A stretch of 64,000 bases of DNA from Pedobacter sp. HDW13 (GTDB taxonomy: Bacteria > Bacteroidota > Bacteroidia > Sphingobacteriales > Sphingobacteriaceae). The notes under the pieces were generated by a model. It saw nothing but the letters and a program-made list of their open reading frames with translations. It was not told the origin of the DNA and made no database searches. A program made the translations under genes and the position numbers. Position 1 is the first letter of the stretch. Each line of letters starts with the position of its first letter. Of this stretch, positions 28,977 through 36,758 are shown in pieces. The DNA lies in NCBI RefSeq assembly GCF_011303555.1, contig NZ_CP049868.1, forward strand, positions 310,001 to 374,000, given 5' to 3'.

Positions 28977-29648
28977 TCAATTTAAATTAAACTTCTCGTT
29001 CTGTATTTTAACAGCATTCGAGGCAGAGATAATGGCTACAATCATAATACCGATTACTATAGCCAGAATAACCTGCAAAGTAGAATAAACCTTAGTTCCG
29101 GAAACGAAAATTTTCGAATCTTTAATCAATTCATCCCCCACCTTTGACTGGATTTTAATTAAGTCCGAAAGCTTATCGAAAGTTTGGTTAGCAGCATTAC
29201 GGCCTACTGATTCGTAAACTTTTTTACCTTCTGCACTGCCCAGGCTCAATGCTTTATTTTCGAGTGCTTTTTGAATGGTAAGCGCATTTTTCAGATCATT
29301 CAGAAAGCTTTTTTCTTGTTTTACCAACAGGGTTAGTCCGTATTTACGAATTGCGGAATCGATTTTGCGATTATGCTGATTAATTTTGGTGATACTTACC
29401 GAGGCAGGTACAACATTGTCCGTTATAAAAGCATTCTGCAGCACCGTATTTTTATGGTACAGATTTTCAGCAATAAAATACAAATCGGTTGCAGGTACCA
29501 GCCTGTCATTATACATCGAAATAAAAGATTCGTTAATTTTCTTCACGCTTTTATCTTCCAGAAAACGGATCAGCAACGTACAACACATGATGCAGAAAAG
29601 TAAAAAGGCAATTTTCACTTTGTTTTTAAGACTAAAAGCAAATTTCAT
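28977..29648 (-). CDS. orphan four-helix-bundle (4HB_MCP) membrane protein
   Basis: 223 aa: membrane helix at about 10-29, an all-helical periplasmic region (30-180) and a second membrane helix at about 187-208, ending 15 residues later. This is the layout of the 4HB_MCP sensor domain of chemoreceptors and kinases, but no HAMP, kinase or methyl-accepting domain follows. Bacteroidetes genomes carry such stand-alone forms. It may sense a ligand and signal through a partner protein; no partner is evident here. It converges with the S1 protein gene. Confidence 0.72.
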   Translation of the reverse strand: MKFAFSLKNKVKIAFLLFCIMCCTLLIRFLEDKSVKKINESFISMYNDRLVPATDLYFIAENLYHKNTVLQNAFITDNVVPASVSITKINQHNRKIDSAIRKYGLTLLVKQEKSFLNDLKNALTIQKALENKALSLGSAEGKKVYESVGRNAANQTFDKLSDLIKIQSKVGDELIKDSKIFVSGTKVYSTLQVILAIVIGIMIVAIISASNAVKIQNEKFNLN

Positions 29649-29700
29649 AGTATAATTGGTTAGTAGTAGTCGTTGTTCTCCTCAAATTTGAGTAATCATT

Positions 29701-31134
29701 TTAATAGTAATCTTCAAGCGCGGTTTTCGCAAAAAGCTGTGACGCAAAATTGACTAAATATAACTCTTTTTTTGCACGAGTTACAGCAGTGTATAACCAG
29801 CGTAAAAAGTCGAGATCTATCATTTCTTCGGTTAAATAACCCTGATCTGCAAAAACAGCATCCCACTGCCCACCCTGTGCTTTGTGACAAGTTACCGCAT
29901 AAGCAAATTTTATCTGCAACGCATTATAAAAAGGATCGGCTTTTATGGCCAGCATGCGCTGTCTTTTATTGGCAATGTGTTCATAATCCTCATTGAGACC
30001 ATCAAAAAGCTTTTTATTCTGCTCATAAGGTAAATTGGCCGATTCTAAATTCAGGGTATCGAGCATCACCTTACAGCTAATTTGCCCTGCCGCCGGAAAA
30101 TCCATAAACTCCAGCGTCGCATCGGCAAAGCGGAAGCCATAACGCTCCTCTTCTCCCCTTACACGAATTACTTTAGCCATATCGCCATTGGCAATAAAAG
30201 CAGTTTCATCATTATCTGGAAGCCAGAAATAATTATTCCGAACCACCATAATCTGATCGCCACCTGTAAGCTCTTCTTCGCGGTAAAGCAGGCGTGCCCT
30301 GATTTGCTGGTTATACACATTAGCAGTTTTATTTGAACGGCAAACCACCAGCGTATTTTCGATACCGAATTTGCGGTAGGCGTATTCGAGCCCCTCTACC
30401 AGACGTGCCCCTGGCATATTGTAAATGTCCTGATAATTTTTGGTCAGGAATTTAGGCAAAGGGTTTTCAGGATTTTTAGCAATCTGGTTGCGCAACATGG
30501 TCGCATTGGCTAAAATACCCGATTTTTTCCCCTGTCGTACCACTTCCTTTAACTCTACCGAAGTAACAGAGAGATAGAAATTGTCTTTCAAATATTGCTC
30601 GTTTAAAGCCGGACTATCTAAACTTCCTACAGGAGGCAACTGCGCTGTATCACCTACAAAAAGCAAAAAACAGTTCTTATCATTATACACAAACTCCAGC
30701 AAATCCCTCAATATCGAAGAACCTGTTTCATTAAATTCATCTGCAATCATCGAAGCCTCATCGATAATAAAAACAGTGTTATCAGCCAGGTTTGGTGCCA
30801 GCTGAAACTGCATTTCGGGCGATGTAGCCGAACGTTTACGGTAAATCCTTTTGTGAATGGTTAAAGCTTTACGATTGGCATATTGGCTCATTACCTTCGC
30901 CGCCCTTCCGGTTGGGGCCAGCAACTCGCTTTTGAGGTTAAATTTAGTCAGAACCTTTACCAAAGCTGCTACAGAAGTGGTTTTACCTGTACCCGCGTAG
31001 CCTTTTAAAACAAAACACCGCTCGTCGTCTTTATCCTGCAAAAACTTCGACATCCGTTCGCAAAAAAGCATTTGCTCCTTAGTGGGCGGATGTGCGTAAG
31101 CCTGGGCAATGAGTTGACTTTTATCGGTAATCAT
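29701..31134 (-). CDS. RecD-like/Dda-type ATP-dependent DNA helicase
   Basis: 477 aa superfamily 1B helicase. Walker A is GYAGTGKTTS near residue 45, motif II is FIIDEASMI, motif III is FVGDTAQLPPVG, and the C-terminal motifs are TCHKAQGGQWDAVFAD and YTAVTRAKKELYLV. It is shorter than RecD2 and lacks its N-terminal extension, so Dda-type is the better comparison. These enzymes move 5' to 3' on single-stranded DNA. It is monocistronic; the next gene upstream is 180 bases away. Confidence 0.9.
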   Translation of the reverse strand: MITDKSQLIAQAYAHPPTKEQMLFCERMSKFLQDKDDERCFVLKGYAGTGKTTSVAALVKVLTKFNLKSELLAPTGRAAKVMSQYANRKALTIHKRIYRKRSATSPEMQFQLAPNLADNTVFIIDEASMIADEFNETGSSILRDLLEFVYNDKNCFLLFVGDTAQLPPVGSLDSPALNEQYLKDNFYLSVTSVELKEVVRQGKKSGILANATMLRNQIAKNPENPLPKFLTKNYQDIYNMPGARLVEGLEYAYRKFGIENTLVVCRSNKTANVYNQQIRARLLYREEELTGGDQIMVVRNNYFWLPDNDETAFIANGDMAKVIRVRGEEERYGFRFADATLEFMDFPAAGQISCKVMLDTLNLESANLPYEQNKKLFDGLNEDYEHIANKRQRMLAIKADPFYNALQIKFAYAVTCHKAQGGQWDAVFADQGYLTEEMIDLDFLRWLYTAVTRAKKELYLVNFASQLFAKTALEDYY

Positions 31135-31313
31135 GTAAAGGTTAATTGTTTTAACTGGTTAATTGTTTGGCAGGGCAAATGAACCTGTTTTTTAGCATAG
31201 GTGGGATTGTTTTTTTGAATTTTTCGGAAAAATGGAATAATCCCAAAGGGAAATGGCTTACATTTTCAAAAGAATAACATCGCTATGCGCTTTGCTTTTT
31301 TTTGCTCTGCTAA

Positions 31314-32453
31314 TTACAAAAGTAAGGTTTCTATGCGATGTGCCATTACCATATTTTGTTTTTTGCTATGACTAAAAATAGTAAAATGACCATCTTGCGA
31401 GGCAACCAGGCCAATGGCATCGGGCTGATCGTTTACAAACTGAGCGACTGAGAAATGTCTGGTTCCTCCCAGCTGACCAGGATACAGAATTTTATCTTCA
31501 CCGCCTACAATCGGTTCAGAAAAAGCAATCTGGTCTACTGTAGGTTTACCTTTTGCACGGCCAATTTTAGCGCCAAAAGCAATAAGGCCAAATTCTTCGT
31601 TGATAATGGTTGCTCCATCAACAGCAGTTAAACCAGCCAGATGATCAACCTCCCGGCGAACAGCACCTTGCGAGAAAATTTCACTCTGGTTACCGCTTTG
31701 TTTGGCGAGGTTGGCTAACCCACAAAATGGTGGCTCAACCAAATACTGAATGGGGTGAATAATCGATTCTTCCCATTTTGTATCACCTTTAGGTACAATT
31801 AACAACGCTCCTCCGCGTCCGTGGGCGCGCATAGAAACCGCAAACTGAATAAGAATATTAATCGGGTCGTTCCAGCTGGCCAGCACCGTTAAATCGAGTA
31901 AAGCTTTTAAAATAGGTGGACAATCACGGTTGGTGCAGCTCATATCGTCTACAATCCTGATCTGCTCTCCTTTTAGCACAGCTACATTGGTAAACTTCCC
32001 AATGCCGTATATTCTGCGGTGTTTAATCACAATTAAACCTGGTTCCGAAACATCAACCACAAAACAAAAATTCGGGATATTGAGTGTGGTTCCCCAAATA
32101 TATAATTCGCCATCTTCCTCCCAAACCCCCAGGTGGATTCCAGAACGTTCGATACCCGGTGCTATTTTGGTTAACGTATTGGCATTTAATGCCAGTTTCT
32201 TGGCGAAATGCAGGGGTTTAGAAGCTTGTCCCGGAGGTAAAAAAGCAATAGAAATGCGCGGGGAGTGGCCTTCTTCTTTACGTAAACTGCTCCAAAAAGC
32301 CACATCTATAATGGCTTCTATTATTTTACTGTTGGGCTGGGTAGCCAAATCTACCTCACCTTGCGCAATTGCATTTTTGTGCAGTTTAATAAAATGTTGC
32401 TCAATAGTGGTTGCAATTGTGTTTGCTGCTTTATAGGTAGGCTTGTAACTCAT
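31314..32453 (-). CDS. DACNV-type protein with diadenylate cyclase-like domain
   Basis: 379 aa, no signal peptide or membrane helix. The last 110 residues resemble the DisA_N diadenylate cyclase domain: VDGATIINEE at 278-287 holds the DGA motif (metal-binding Asp279), and LGGTRHFSVAQFV at 328-340 matches the GTRHR(T/A)AE nucleotide motif except that the final Arg of RHR is Phe. The tail DAIGLVASQDGHFTIF fits the last strands. The N-terminal 260 residues fit the putative sensor domain named DACNV. It may make or bind c-di-AMP. Activity is uncertain because of the RHR change. The gene is alone, with 250 bases to the divergent DUF3822 gene. Confidence 0.7.
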   Translation of the reverse strand: MSYKPTYKAANTIATTIEQHFIKLHKNAIAQGEVDLATQPNSKIIEAIIDVAFWSSLRKEEGHSPRISIAFLPPGQASKPLHFAKKLALNANTLTKIAPGIERSGIHLGVWEEDGELYIWGTTLNIPNFCFVVDVSEPGLIVIKHRRIYGIGKFTNVAVLKGEQIRIVDDMSCTNRDCPPILKALLDLTVLASWNDPINILIQFAVSMRAHGRGGALLIVPKGDTKWEESIIHPIQYLVEPPFCGLANLAKQSGNQSEIFSQGAVRREVDHLAGLTAVDGATIINEEFGLIAFGAKIGRAKGKPTVDQIAFSEPIVGGEDKILYPGQLGGTRHFSVAQFVNDQPDAIGLVASQDGHFTIFSHSKKQNMVMAHRIETLLL

Positions 32454-32661
32454 GTTCCGAATTTAAGCCGAATATTTTGATTTCTGAATAGCCGAAGGGT
32501 TTGATTTAAGTAAAAATATGTTTAACTTGTTAATTGCTTAAATCGGTTAATTGTACTACACGAAATTGCTTATTAAATTATAAAAACCATAGCGCATGTT
32601 TGCATGGCAAAAAACTGAAAACACTATTATTTCATGCTCAAACCTAAAAATTAACCACCAC

Positions 32662-32694
32662 TTTGCTGTTAATCCTTAAAAAAACCTATTTTTG
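32662..32694 (+). promoter_or_regulatory. strong promoter of the DUF3822-rsmD genes, probably leaderless
   Basis: TTTG at 32662-32665 and TATTTTTG at 32687-32694, 21 bases apart, both match consensus. The ATG at 32700 begins 5 bases after the -7 box. Confidence 0.65.
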
Positions 32695-32699
32695 TTTCA

Positions 32700-33506
32700 A
32701 TGAGTAACAACAGCCTTTTATTAGTCGACCCGAATTTTAAAGCTGATGCATCTGCAAACTGCCATTTATTGTTAAAAATAACGAATGATAGTTTTTCTTA
32801 TGCAGTGGTAAATAAGGATACGGACGAGATTAAGTTGATTTTCGACAAACAAGGCTGTGATGACGTACAAAAGGATTTAAAAACTGCTTTTGAAACCGAT
32901 CGATACCTCTCGCTCAATTACGCTGAAATTAAAGCCGCCGTGCATACCGCTAATTTCATATTCATTCCGGACGAATGGTTTGATGGCGAAAACCTGGCGG
33001 TGTACTCCAATTACCTGGGTACAGACGCCAAAATTTACACTAAGCACAACCCTGCTTTAGGTTTTAATACCGTTTTCTGCTTAAATGATGAGGTGAAAGC
33101 ACATTTACCCCAAAACGTAAACCTTTTTCCACAATCGGAGCCCCTGGTTGCCTTATTTAACCATCTGGCGGATGAATCGCTGCTAATCGATTTTACAGCA
33201 ATCTCTTTCAATGTATTGTACACCCGGAACAAAAAGGTTGTTTTTCAAAATCATTATCAATCAGAAAACGCCGAAGAATTTAACTATTTCCTCTTGTTGA
33301 TTATTGAGCAGCTCAACTTAAACGAGAGTATCCCGGTTTATATTCAGGGCATTATCAACGAAGACGACGAGCACTATAACTGCTTATTAAAATATTTCAA
33401 TCAACTTTATTTCTTTCTCCCGGCGGGAAAACAAAACAGCGAACTGTTGGCCGATATGCCCAAACATTATTTCAGCGGTTTGCTTGCTTTAGATTTATGC
33501 GAATAA
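32700..33506 (+). CDS. DUF3822 family protein
   Basis: 268 aa cytoplasmic protein of a Bacteroidetes-specific family with an actin/ASKHA-like look (repeated hydrophobic strands and acidic loops). In this phylum it is regularly next to rsmD and coaD, as here; it overlaps rsmD by 10 bases. Function is not known. The pairing suggests a role near ribosome maturation, but this is inference from context only. Confidence 0.82.
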   Translation: MSNNSLLLVDPNFKADASANCHLLLKITNDSFSYAVVNKDTDEIKLIFDKQGCDDVQKDLKTAFETDRYLSLNYAEIKAAVHTANFIFIPDEWFDGENLAVYSNYLGTDAKIYTKHNPALGFNTVFCLNDEVKAHLPQNVNLFPQSEPLVALFNHLADESLLIDFTAISFNVLYTRNKKVVFQNHYQSENAEEFNYFLLLIIEQLNLNESIPVYIQGIINEDDEHYNCLLKYFNQLYFFLPAGKQNSELLADMPKHYFSGLLALDLCE

Positions 33507-34033
33507 TTGGTGGTAAATTAAAGGGCATCCGCTTGCAACCTCCTGCAAACTTGCCGGTACGCCCTACAACTGATATGGCTAAGGAAGCCTTATTCAATAT
33601 CTTGAATAACCGTTACGATTTTGAAAACTGCAGCGTTTTAGATCTGTTCTGCGGTACAGGTAACCTGACTTTCGAATTCGCATCGCGCGATGCCGCAAAT
33701 ATTTTGGCTGTGGATATGGATTATGGTTGCGTAAACTGGGTTAAAAATACGGCAAAGAAGTATGAATTTGATCAGGTAGAGGTACGCAAAGGCGATGTTT
33801 TTAAATTATTGAAACAGCTAACAGGTAGTTACGACCTGATTTTTGCTGATCCTCCTTACCATTTACCCAACATTCCGAAATTACCCGTTTTAGTGCAAGA
33901 GCAACAGTTGCTTAAACCCGATGGCTTATTGGTAGTAGAACACCAGAGTAACATGCGCCTGAATAATCAGCCGGGCTATCAGGAAACACGGAAGTATGGC
34001 AATTCGTCGTTTAGCTTTTTCGAGTTTAGTTAA
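33497..34033 (+). CDS. rsmD: 16S rRNA (guanine966-N2)-methyltransferase RsmD
   Basis: 178 aa. The start MRIIGGKLKG is standard. The SAM-binding motif is VLDLFCGTGNLTFE near 44-57, and the catalytic motif is DPPY near residue 118 (LIFADPPYH). TRPTTDMAKEALFNIL near residue 25 is the usual RPT-D...E-LFN segment. It modifies G966 of 16S rRNA. It is translationally coupled to DUF3822 by a 10-base overlap. Confidence 0.95.
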   Translation: MRIIGGKLKGIRLQPPANLPVRPTTDMAKEALFNILNNRYDFENCSVLDLFCGTGNLTFEFASRDAANILAVDMDYGCVNWVKNTAKKYEFDQVEVRKGDVFKLLKQLTGSYDLIFADPPYHLPNIPKLPVLVQEQQLLKPDGLLVVEHQSNMRLNNQPGYQETRKYGNSSFSFFEFS

Positions 34034-34080
34034 AGATTAAATAGATTTACAATAATGGTTAAGACCTAAAATTTTATCCT

Positions 34081-34136
34081 TTCCATTTTACATCTTCCAT
34101 TTTACATCTTCCATTTTACCTCTTCCATTTTACATC
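34081..34136. repeat. 14-bp tandem repeat, four units
   Basis: TTCCATTTTACATC is repeated four times head to tail with one change (A to C) in the third unit. It ends 22 bases before the coaD start and fills the place where a -33 element would be. Confidence 0.95.
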
Positions 34137-34145
34137 CTTACCTTT

Positions 34146-34153
34146 TATATTTG
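34146..34153 (+). promoter_or_regulatory. -7 promoter element of coaD
   Basis: TATATTTG matches TAnnTTTG and lies 4 bases before the coaD ATG. No TTTG is found at -33. Confidence 0.45.
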
Positions 34154-34157
34154 AATT

Positions 34158-34619
34158 ATGAAGATTGCGCTATTTCCTGGTTCTTTTGATCCGATAACCA
34201 TTGCCCATGTAAACATTCTGCAACGTGCTACTCCCTTGTTCGATAAGATTGTAATCGGCATTGGTTTAAATAGCTCGAAACAGAATTTCCTTACTGCCGA
34301 ACAACGTTTGCAGATCTTAAACACCGTGTTTTCGGGATATAAAAATATTGAAGTGCAAACCTATGAGGGTTTAACCGTTGATTTTTGCCGCAAAATTAAT
34401 GCAACTTATATGGTTCGTGGCATCCGCTCTGCCGCCGATTTTGAATACGAAAGGGCCATTGCACAAATTAACCAAACCATGATGCCCGAGGTAGAAACTA
34501 TCCTATTGTTAAGCAAACCCGAATATTCTGCCATTAGCTCTACCATTGTGCGCGACATTTTACGCAACCATGGCGATGTGAGCCATTTTGTACCACAAGA
34601 GGCACTTAGTTTTCTATAG
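34158..34619 (+). CDS. coaD: phosphopantetheine adenylyltransferase CoaD
   Basis: 153 aa; makes dephospho-CoA from 4'-phosphopantetheine and ATP. Starts KIALFPGSFDPIT; the T/HxGH nucleotide motif appears as TIAH (Ala in place of Gly), followed by NILQRATPLFDKIVIGIG. MVRGIRSAADFEYE and ISSTIVRDI are the other family motifs. Length is normal. It follows rsmD by 124 bases and has its own -7 element, so it may be transcribed separately as well. Confidence 0.95.
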   Translation: MKIALFPGSFDPITIAHVNILQRATPLFDKIVIGIGLNSSKQNFLTAEQRLQILNTVFSGYKNIEVQTYEGLTVDFCRKINATYMVRGIRSAADFEYERAIAQINQTMMPEVETILLLSKPEYSAISSTIVRDILRNHGDVSHFVPQEALSFL

Positions 34620-35008
34620 TCAGTAGCGGACACCACTTCAATGTGCTGTTGGATGTTACCATCTGACAGATTGCTACACGCTACATCAATGGCATTTTCA
34701 GCAAAAAATTCCAGCCAAGGTATCAGATAGTAACACCTGACACCCACAATCAACAGTGTTTATCTTTTTTATCTGTGGTTAAATATTATTTTTAAATAAC
34801 CAGCAATGTGCCTTTGGATGTTACCATCCGACAGATTTCTACACGCTACATCAATGGTATTTCAGCAAAAAATTCCAGCTAAGGCACCAGATAGTAATAT
34901 CTGACACCAATAATTATCCGTGTTTATCCTTTTTATCTGTGGTTAAATATTATTTTTAAATAACCTGTAACGTTTTTCAAAATCTGTTACCAATGTGTTA
35001 TACATTAA
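34620..35008. other. gap between coaD and the sigma factor gene
   Basis: No gene is seen. Most of the gap is a 165-bp tandem duplication. The promoter of the sigma factor gene is not recognisable; TATACATT at 34997-35004 is the nearest AT-rich word. Confidence 0.6.
34641..34965. repeat. 165-bp imperfect tandem duplication
   Basis: Unit 1 is 34641-34801 and unit 2 is 34806-34965. Each unit begins ATGTG..(C/T)TTTGGATGTTACCATC (or close), and contains CTACACGCTACATCAATGG, CAGCAAAAAATTCCAGC, and ATCTGTGGTTAAATATTATT near its end. Inside each unit GTTACCATCTGA faces TCAGATAGTAAC as an imperfect inverted repeat about 80 bases apart. Differences are scattered single bases, and there is no open frame through it. 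Confidence 0.85.
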
Positions 35009-35512
35009 ATGAAAGAAACAGAAAATATATTTCTCTCCCTGATCAATCAGCATAAAGCCATTATACATAAAGTAGCTAAAATGTATATGAACAATACTGA
35101 TGACCAGCAGGATCTGTTTCAGGAAATTGTGATGCAGCTTTGGAAAGCCTACCCAACTTTTAAAGGAAACAGTAAATTCTCGACCTGGATGTATAGGGTT
35201 GCTTTAAATACGGCTCTGGTTTATTTCAAAAAAGGCAACCGAAAGGTAGATAAAACCCCACTCGATGAAAGCATCGACATCATTGATATCAATGAGAGCG
35301 AATTAAAAGAAGAAAAACTTGCTTGTTTATATAAGGCTGTGCAGGAGTTAAATGCGGTAGAAAAAGCGCTGATCTTCCTTTTTCTCGAAAATCAATCGCA
35401 CCGTGAAATTGCCGAAAACCTGGGCATTAGCGAAATAAACGCTCGTGTTAAACTCAACAGAACTAAAGAAAAATTACAATTCATCATAAAGAAGAACGGT
35501 TATGAATTTTGA
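35009..35512 (+). CDS. ECF-type RNA polymerase sigma factor
   Basis: 167 aa. Region 2 is DQQDLFQEIVMQLWKAYPTFKGNSKFSTWMYRVALN split around residues 31-66; region 4 is VEKALIFLFLENQSHREIAENLGISEINARVKLNR in the last 50 residues. Region 3 is missing, as in ECF factors. The next gene overlaps it by 11 bases and codes for a membrane protein, the usual place for an anti-sigma factor. Signal and regulon are unknown. Confidence 0.92.
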   Translation: MKETENIFLSLINQHKAIIHKVAKMYMNNTDDQQDLFQEIVMQLWKAYPTFKGNSKFSTWMYRVALNTALVYFKKGNRKVDKTPLDESIDIIDINESELKEEKLACLYKAVQELNAVEKALIFLFLENQSHREIAENLGISEINARVKLNRTKEKLQFIIKKNGYEF

Positions 35513-36107
35513 CGATTTAAAAAACGAATGGAATGCTGAAAAAGAAGTAGGAACCAGTATTTCAGCAGATATGCTTAAAATAAAGCAAGCGCACACGCCT
35601 ATAGATATTATTCGGAGGAAGATGAAACATGAGTTTTTTTATCAGGTAATAGCGCTCTTAATTATGGCACTCTTCCCCTACCTCTTTAATTTTTCTGACA
35701 AAATGAAACTGGTTTATCTGGTTTTTTATGCCATAACCTGCGGTTTTACAACCTATTACTTTTTTAAGTTTTACAGGTTCTATAAAAATTCGTACGATAT
35801 GAGTATGGATAGCCGAAAAAGTATTCTCTGGTTTTTTTACGAAATGAAACTGAATATCGAGCTTTACAAGGCACTTACCTACATCATTGCCTTTATTGCA
35901 ACAGGCTTTTTATCAGTGTACCTACTGATCGAAAAAACCTCGGTAATGAATAAGATTTTAGCTAATCTCTCGCCGGTTTACATCTTATTAAACTGCTTCA
36001 TTAGCATTCTGATTATTGGGGCTATTACCGAGTTATGGGCCTGGTACTATTATGGAAAATACCTAAAACGTGTTAAAAAAGTGGTTGATGAACTGGATTA
36101 TGAATAG
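35502..36107 (+). CDS. membrane protein, candidate anti-sigma factor
   Basis: 201 aa with a cytoplasmic N-terminal region of about 45 residues and four membrane helices (about 46-66, 70-91, 125-146 and 155-185). The N-terminus (DDLKNEWNAEKEVGTSISADMLKI) is the sort of short helical segment that binds sigma factors, though no HxxxCxxC zinc motif is present. Overlap of 11 bases with the sigma gene indicates translational coupling. Anti-sigma function is inferred from position. Confidence 0.75.
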   Translation: MNFDDLKNEWNAEKEVGTSISADMLKIKQAHTPIDIIRRKMKHEFFYQVIALLIMALFPYLFNFSDKMKLVYLVFYAITCGFTTYYFFKFYRFYKNSYDMSMDSRKSILWFFYEMKLNIELYKALTYIIAFIATGFLSVYLLIEKTSVMNKILANLSPVYILLNCFISILIIGAITELWAWYYYGKYLKRVKKVVDELDYE

Positions 36108-36112
36108 AGTGC

Positions 36113-36134
36113 CGTCAGGTGGCGACACCTGACG
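36113..36134. terminator. 9-bp hairpin with GCGA tetraloop between convergent genes
   Basis: CGTCAGGTG and CACCTGACG form a perfect stem closed by a GNRA-type loop (GCGA). No T run follows on either strand, so it may be a dispersed palindrome that protects or ends both mRNAs rather than a classical terminator. Confidence 0.6.
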
Positions 36135-36146
36135 ATTCACAAATAC

Positions 36147-36758
36147 CTACAAGATTCCTCCTGCACGCATTACATCCATAATTGATGGAAAGGTATTTTT
36201 AATTACCGGGCCTACATGGTTTTTATCCAACCATACCGCCTCTTCAATCCCCTCTTCCTTTTGGGGAATAAGATTTGGTTCACCTTTTACTGTCATTTTG
36301 TACCAGTTAGTTTTTTTAATTACCATTTTTGTTCCCATGGGGTAAACATGGTAAGTTTTGCACAGTTTTTCTTCGCGTTTAAAAACTTTAATACCACACT
36401 CTTCCTCTACCTCACGCACAGCGGTTTCTTTCATATTTTCACCTTCTTCGAGCTTACCCTTTGGCAAGTCCCATTTCTTGTTCCTGAAAATAAAAAGATA
36501 ATTGTTATTGGCACTTTCTACCAATCCGCCAGCTGCTTTAATTATAGTACAATCCTTTTTTAGCTTCCTGAAGGTCTCCTGAGGATTCTTTGTTAAGAAA
36601 ATGTAGCTTTTTTTAGACCCATTTTTTAATTTTTTATAAAATGTTTGCAAATCAAAATCCTGAAATTCAAGCTGTTGAATCTTTTCCTTTTGTTCTGGTA
36701 AAACATCTGATATAAACAAGGTGTTATCGTTAATATAAATTCTGTAATTTTGAGCCAT
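36147..36758 (-). CDS. NUDIX hydrolase
   Basis: 203 aa. The Nudix box GKLEEGENMKETAVREVEEECGI has its parts at about residues 101-123 and fits Gx5Ex7REUxEExGU exactly. An N-terminal region of about 70 residues precedes the domain (YRIYINDNTLFISDVLPEQ). These enzymes cleave nucleoside diphosphate derivatives; the true substrate is unknown. Its start codon overlaps the pyrE start on the other strand (shared CATG at 36756-36759). Confidence 0.92.
   Translation of the reverse strand: MAQNYRIYINDNTLFISDVLPEQKEKIQQLEFQDFDLQTFYKKLKNGSKKSYIFLTKNPQETFRKLKKDCTIIKAAGGLVESANNNYLFIFRNKKWDLPKGKLEEGENMKETAVREVEEECGIKVFKREEKLCKTYHVYPMGTKMVIKKTNWYKMTVKGEPNLIPQKEEGIEEAVWLDKNHVGPVIKNTFPSIMDVMRAGGIL
36745..36752 (+). 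promoter_or_regulatory. -7 promoter element of pyrE inside the NUDIX gene
   Basis: TAATTTTG matches TAnnTTTG and lies 4 bases before the pyrE ATG, within the first codons of the opposite gene. No TTTG -33 element is seen. Confidence 0.45.

Noticed and set aside
31930..32436. 168-residue open frame antisense to the DACNV gene
   Set aside because: The minus-strand frame has conserved motifs and this one has none.
34081..34136. Possible CRISPR array
   Set aside because: The 14-bp units follow each other without spacers and no cas genes are present.
34641..34965. Possible insertion sequence
   Set aside because: There is no transposase frame, and the two units are direct tandem copies rather than inverted ends.
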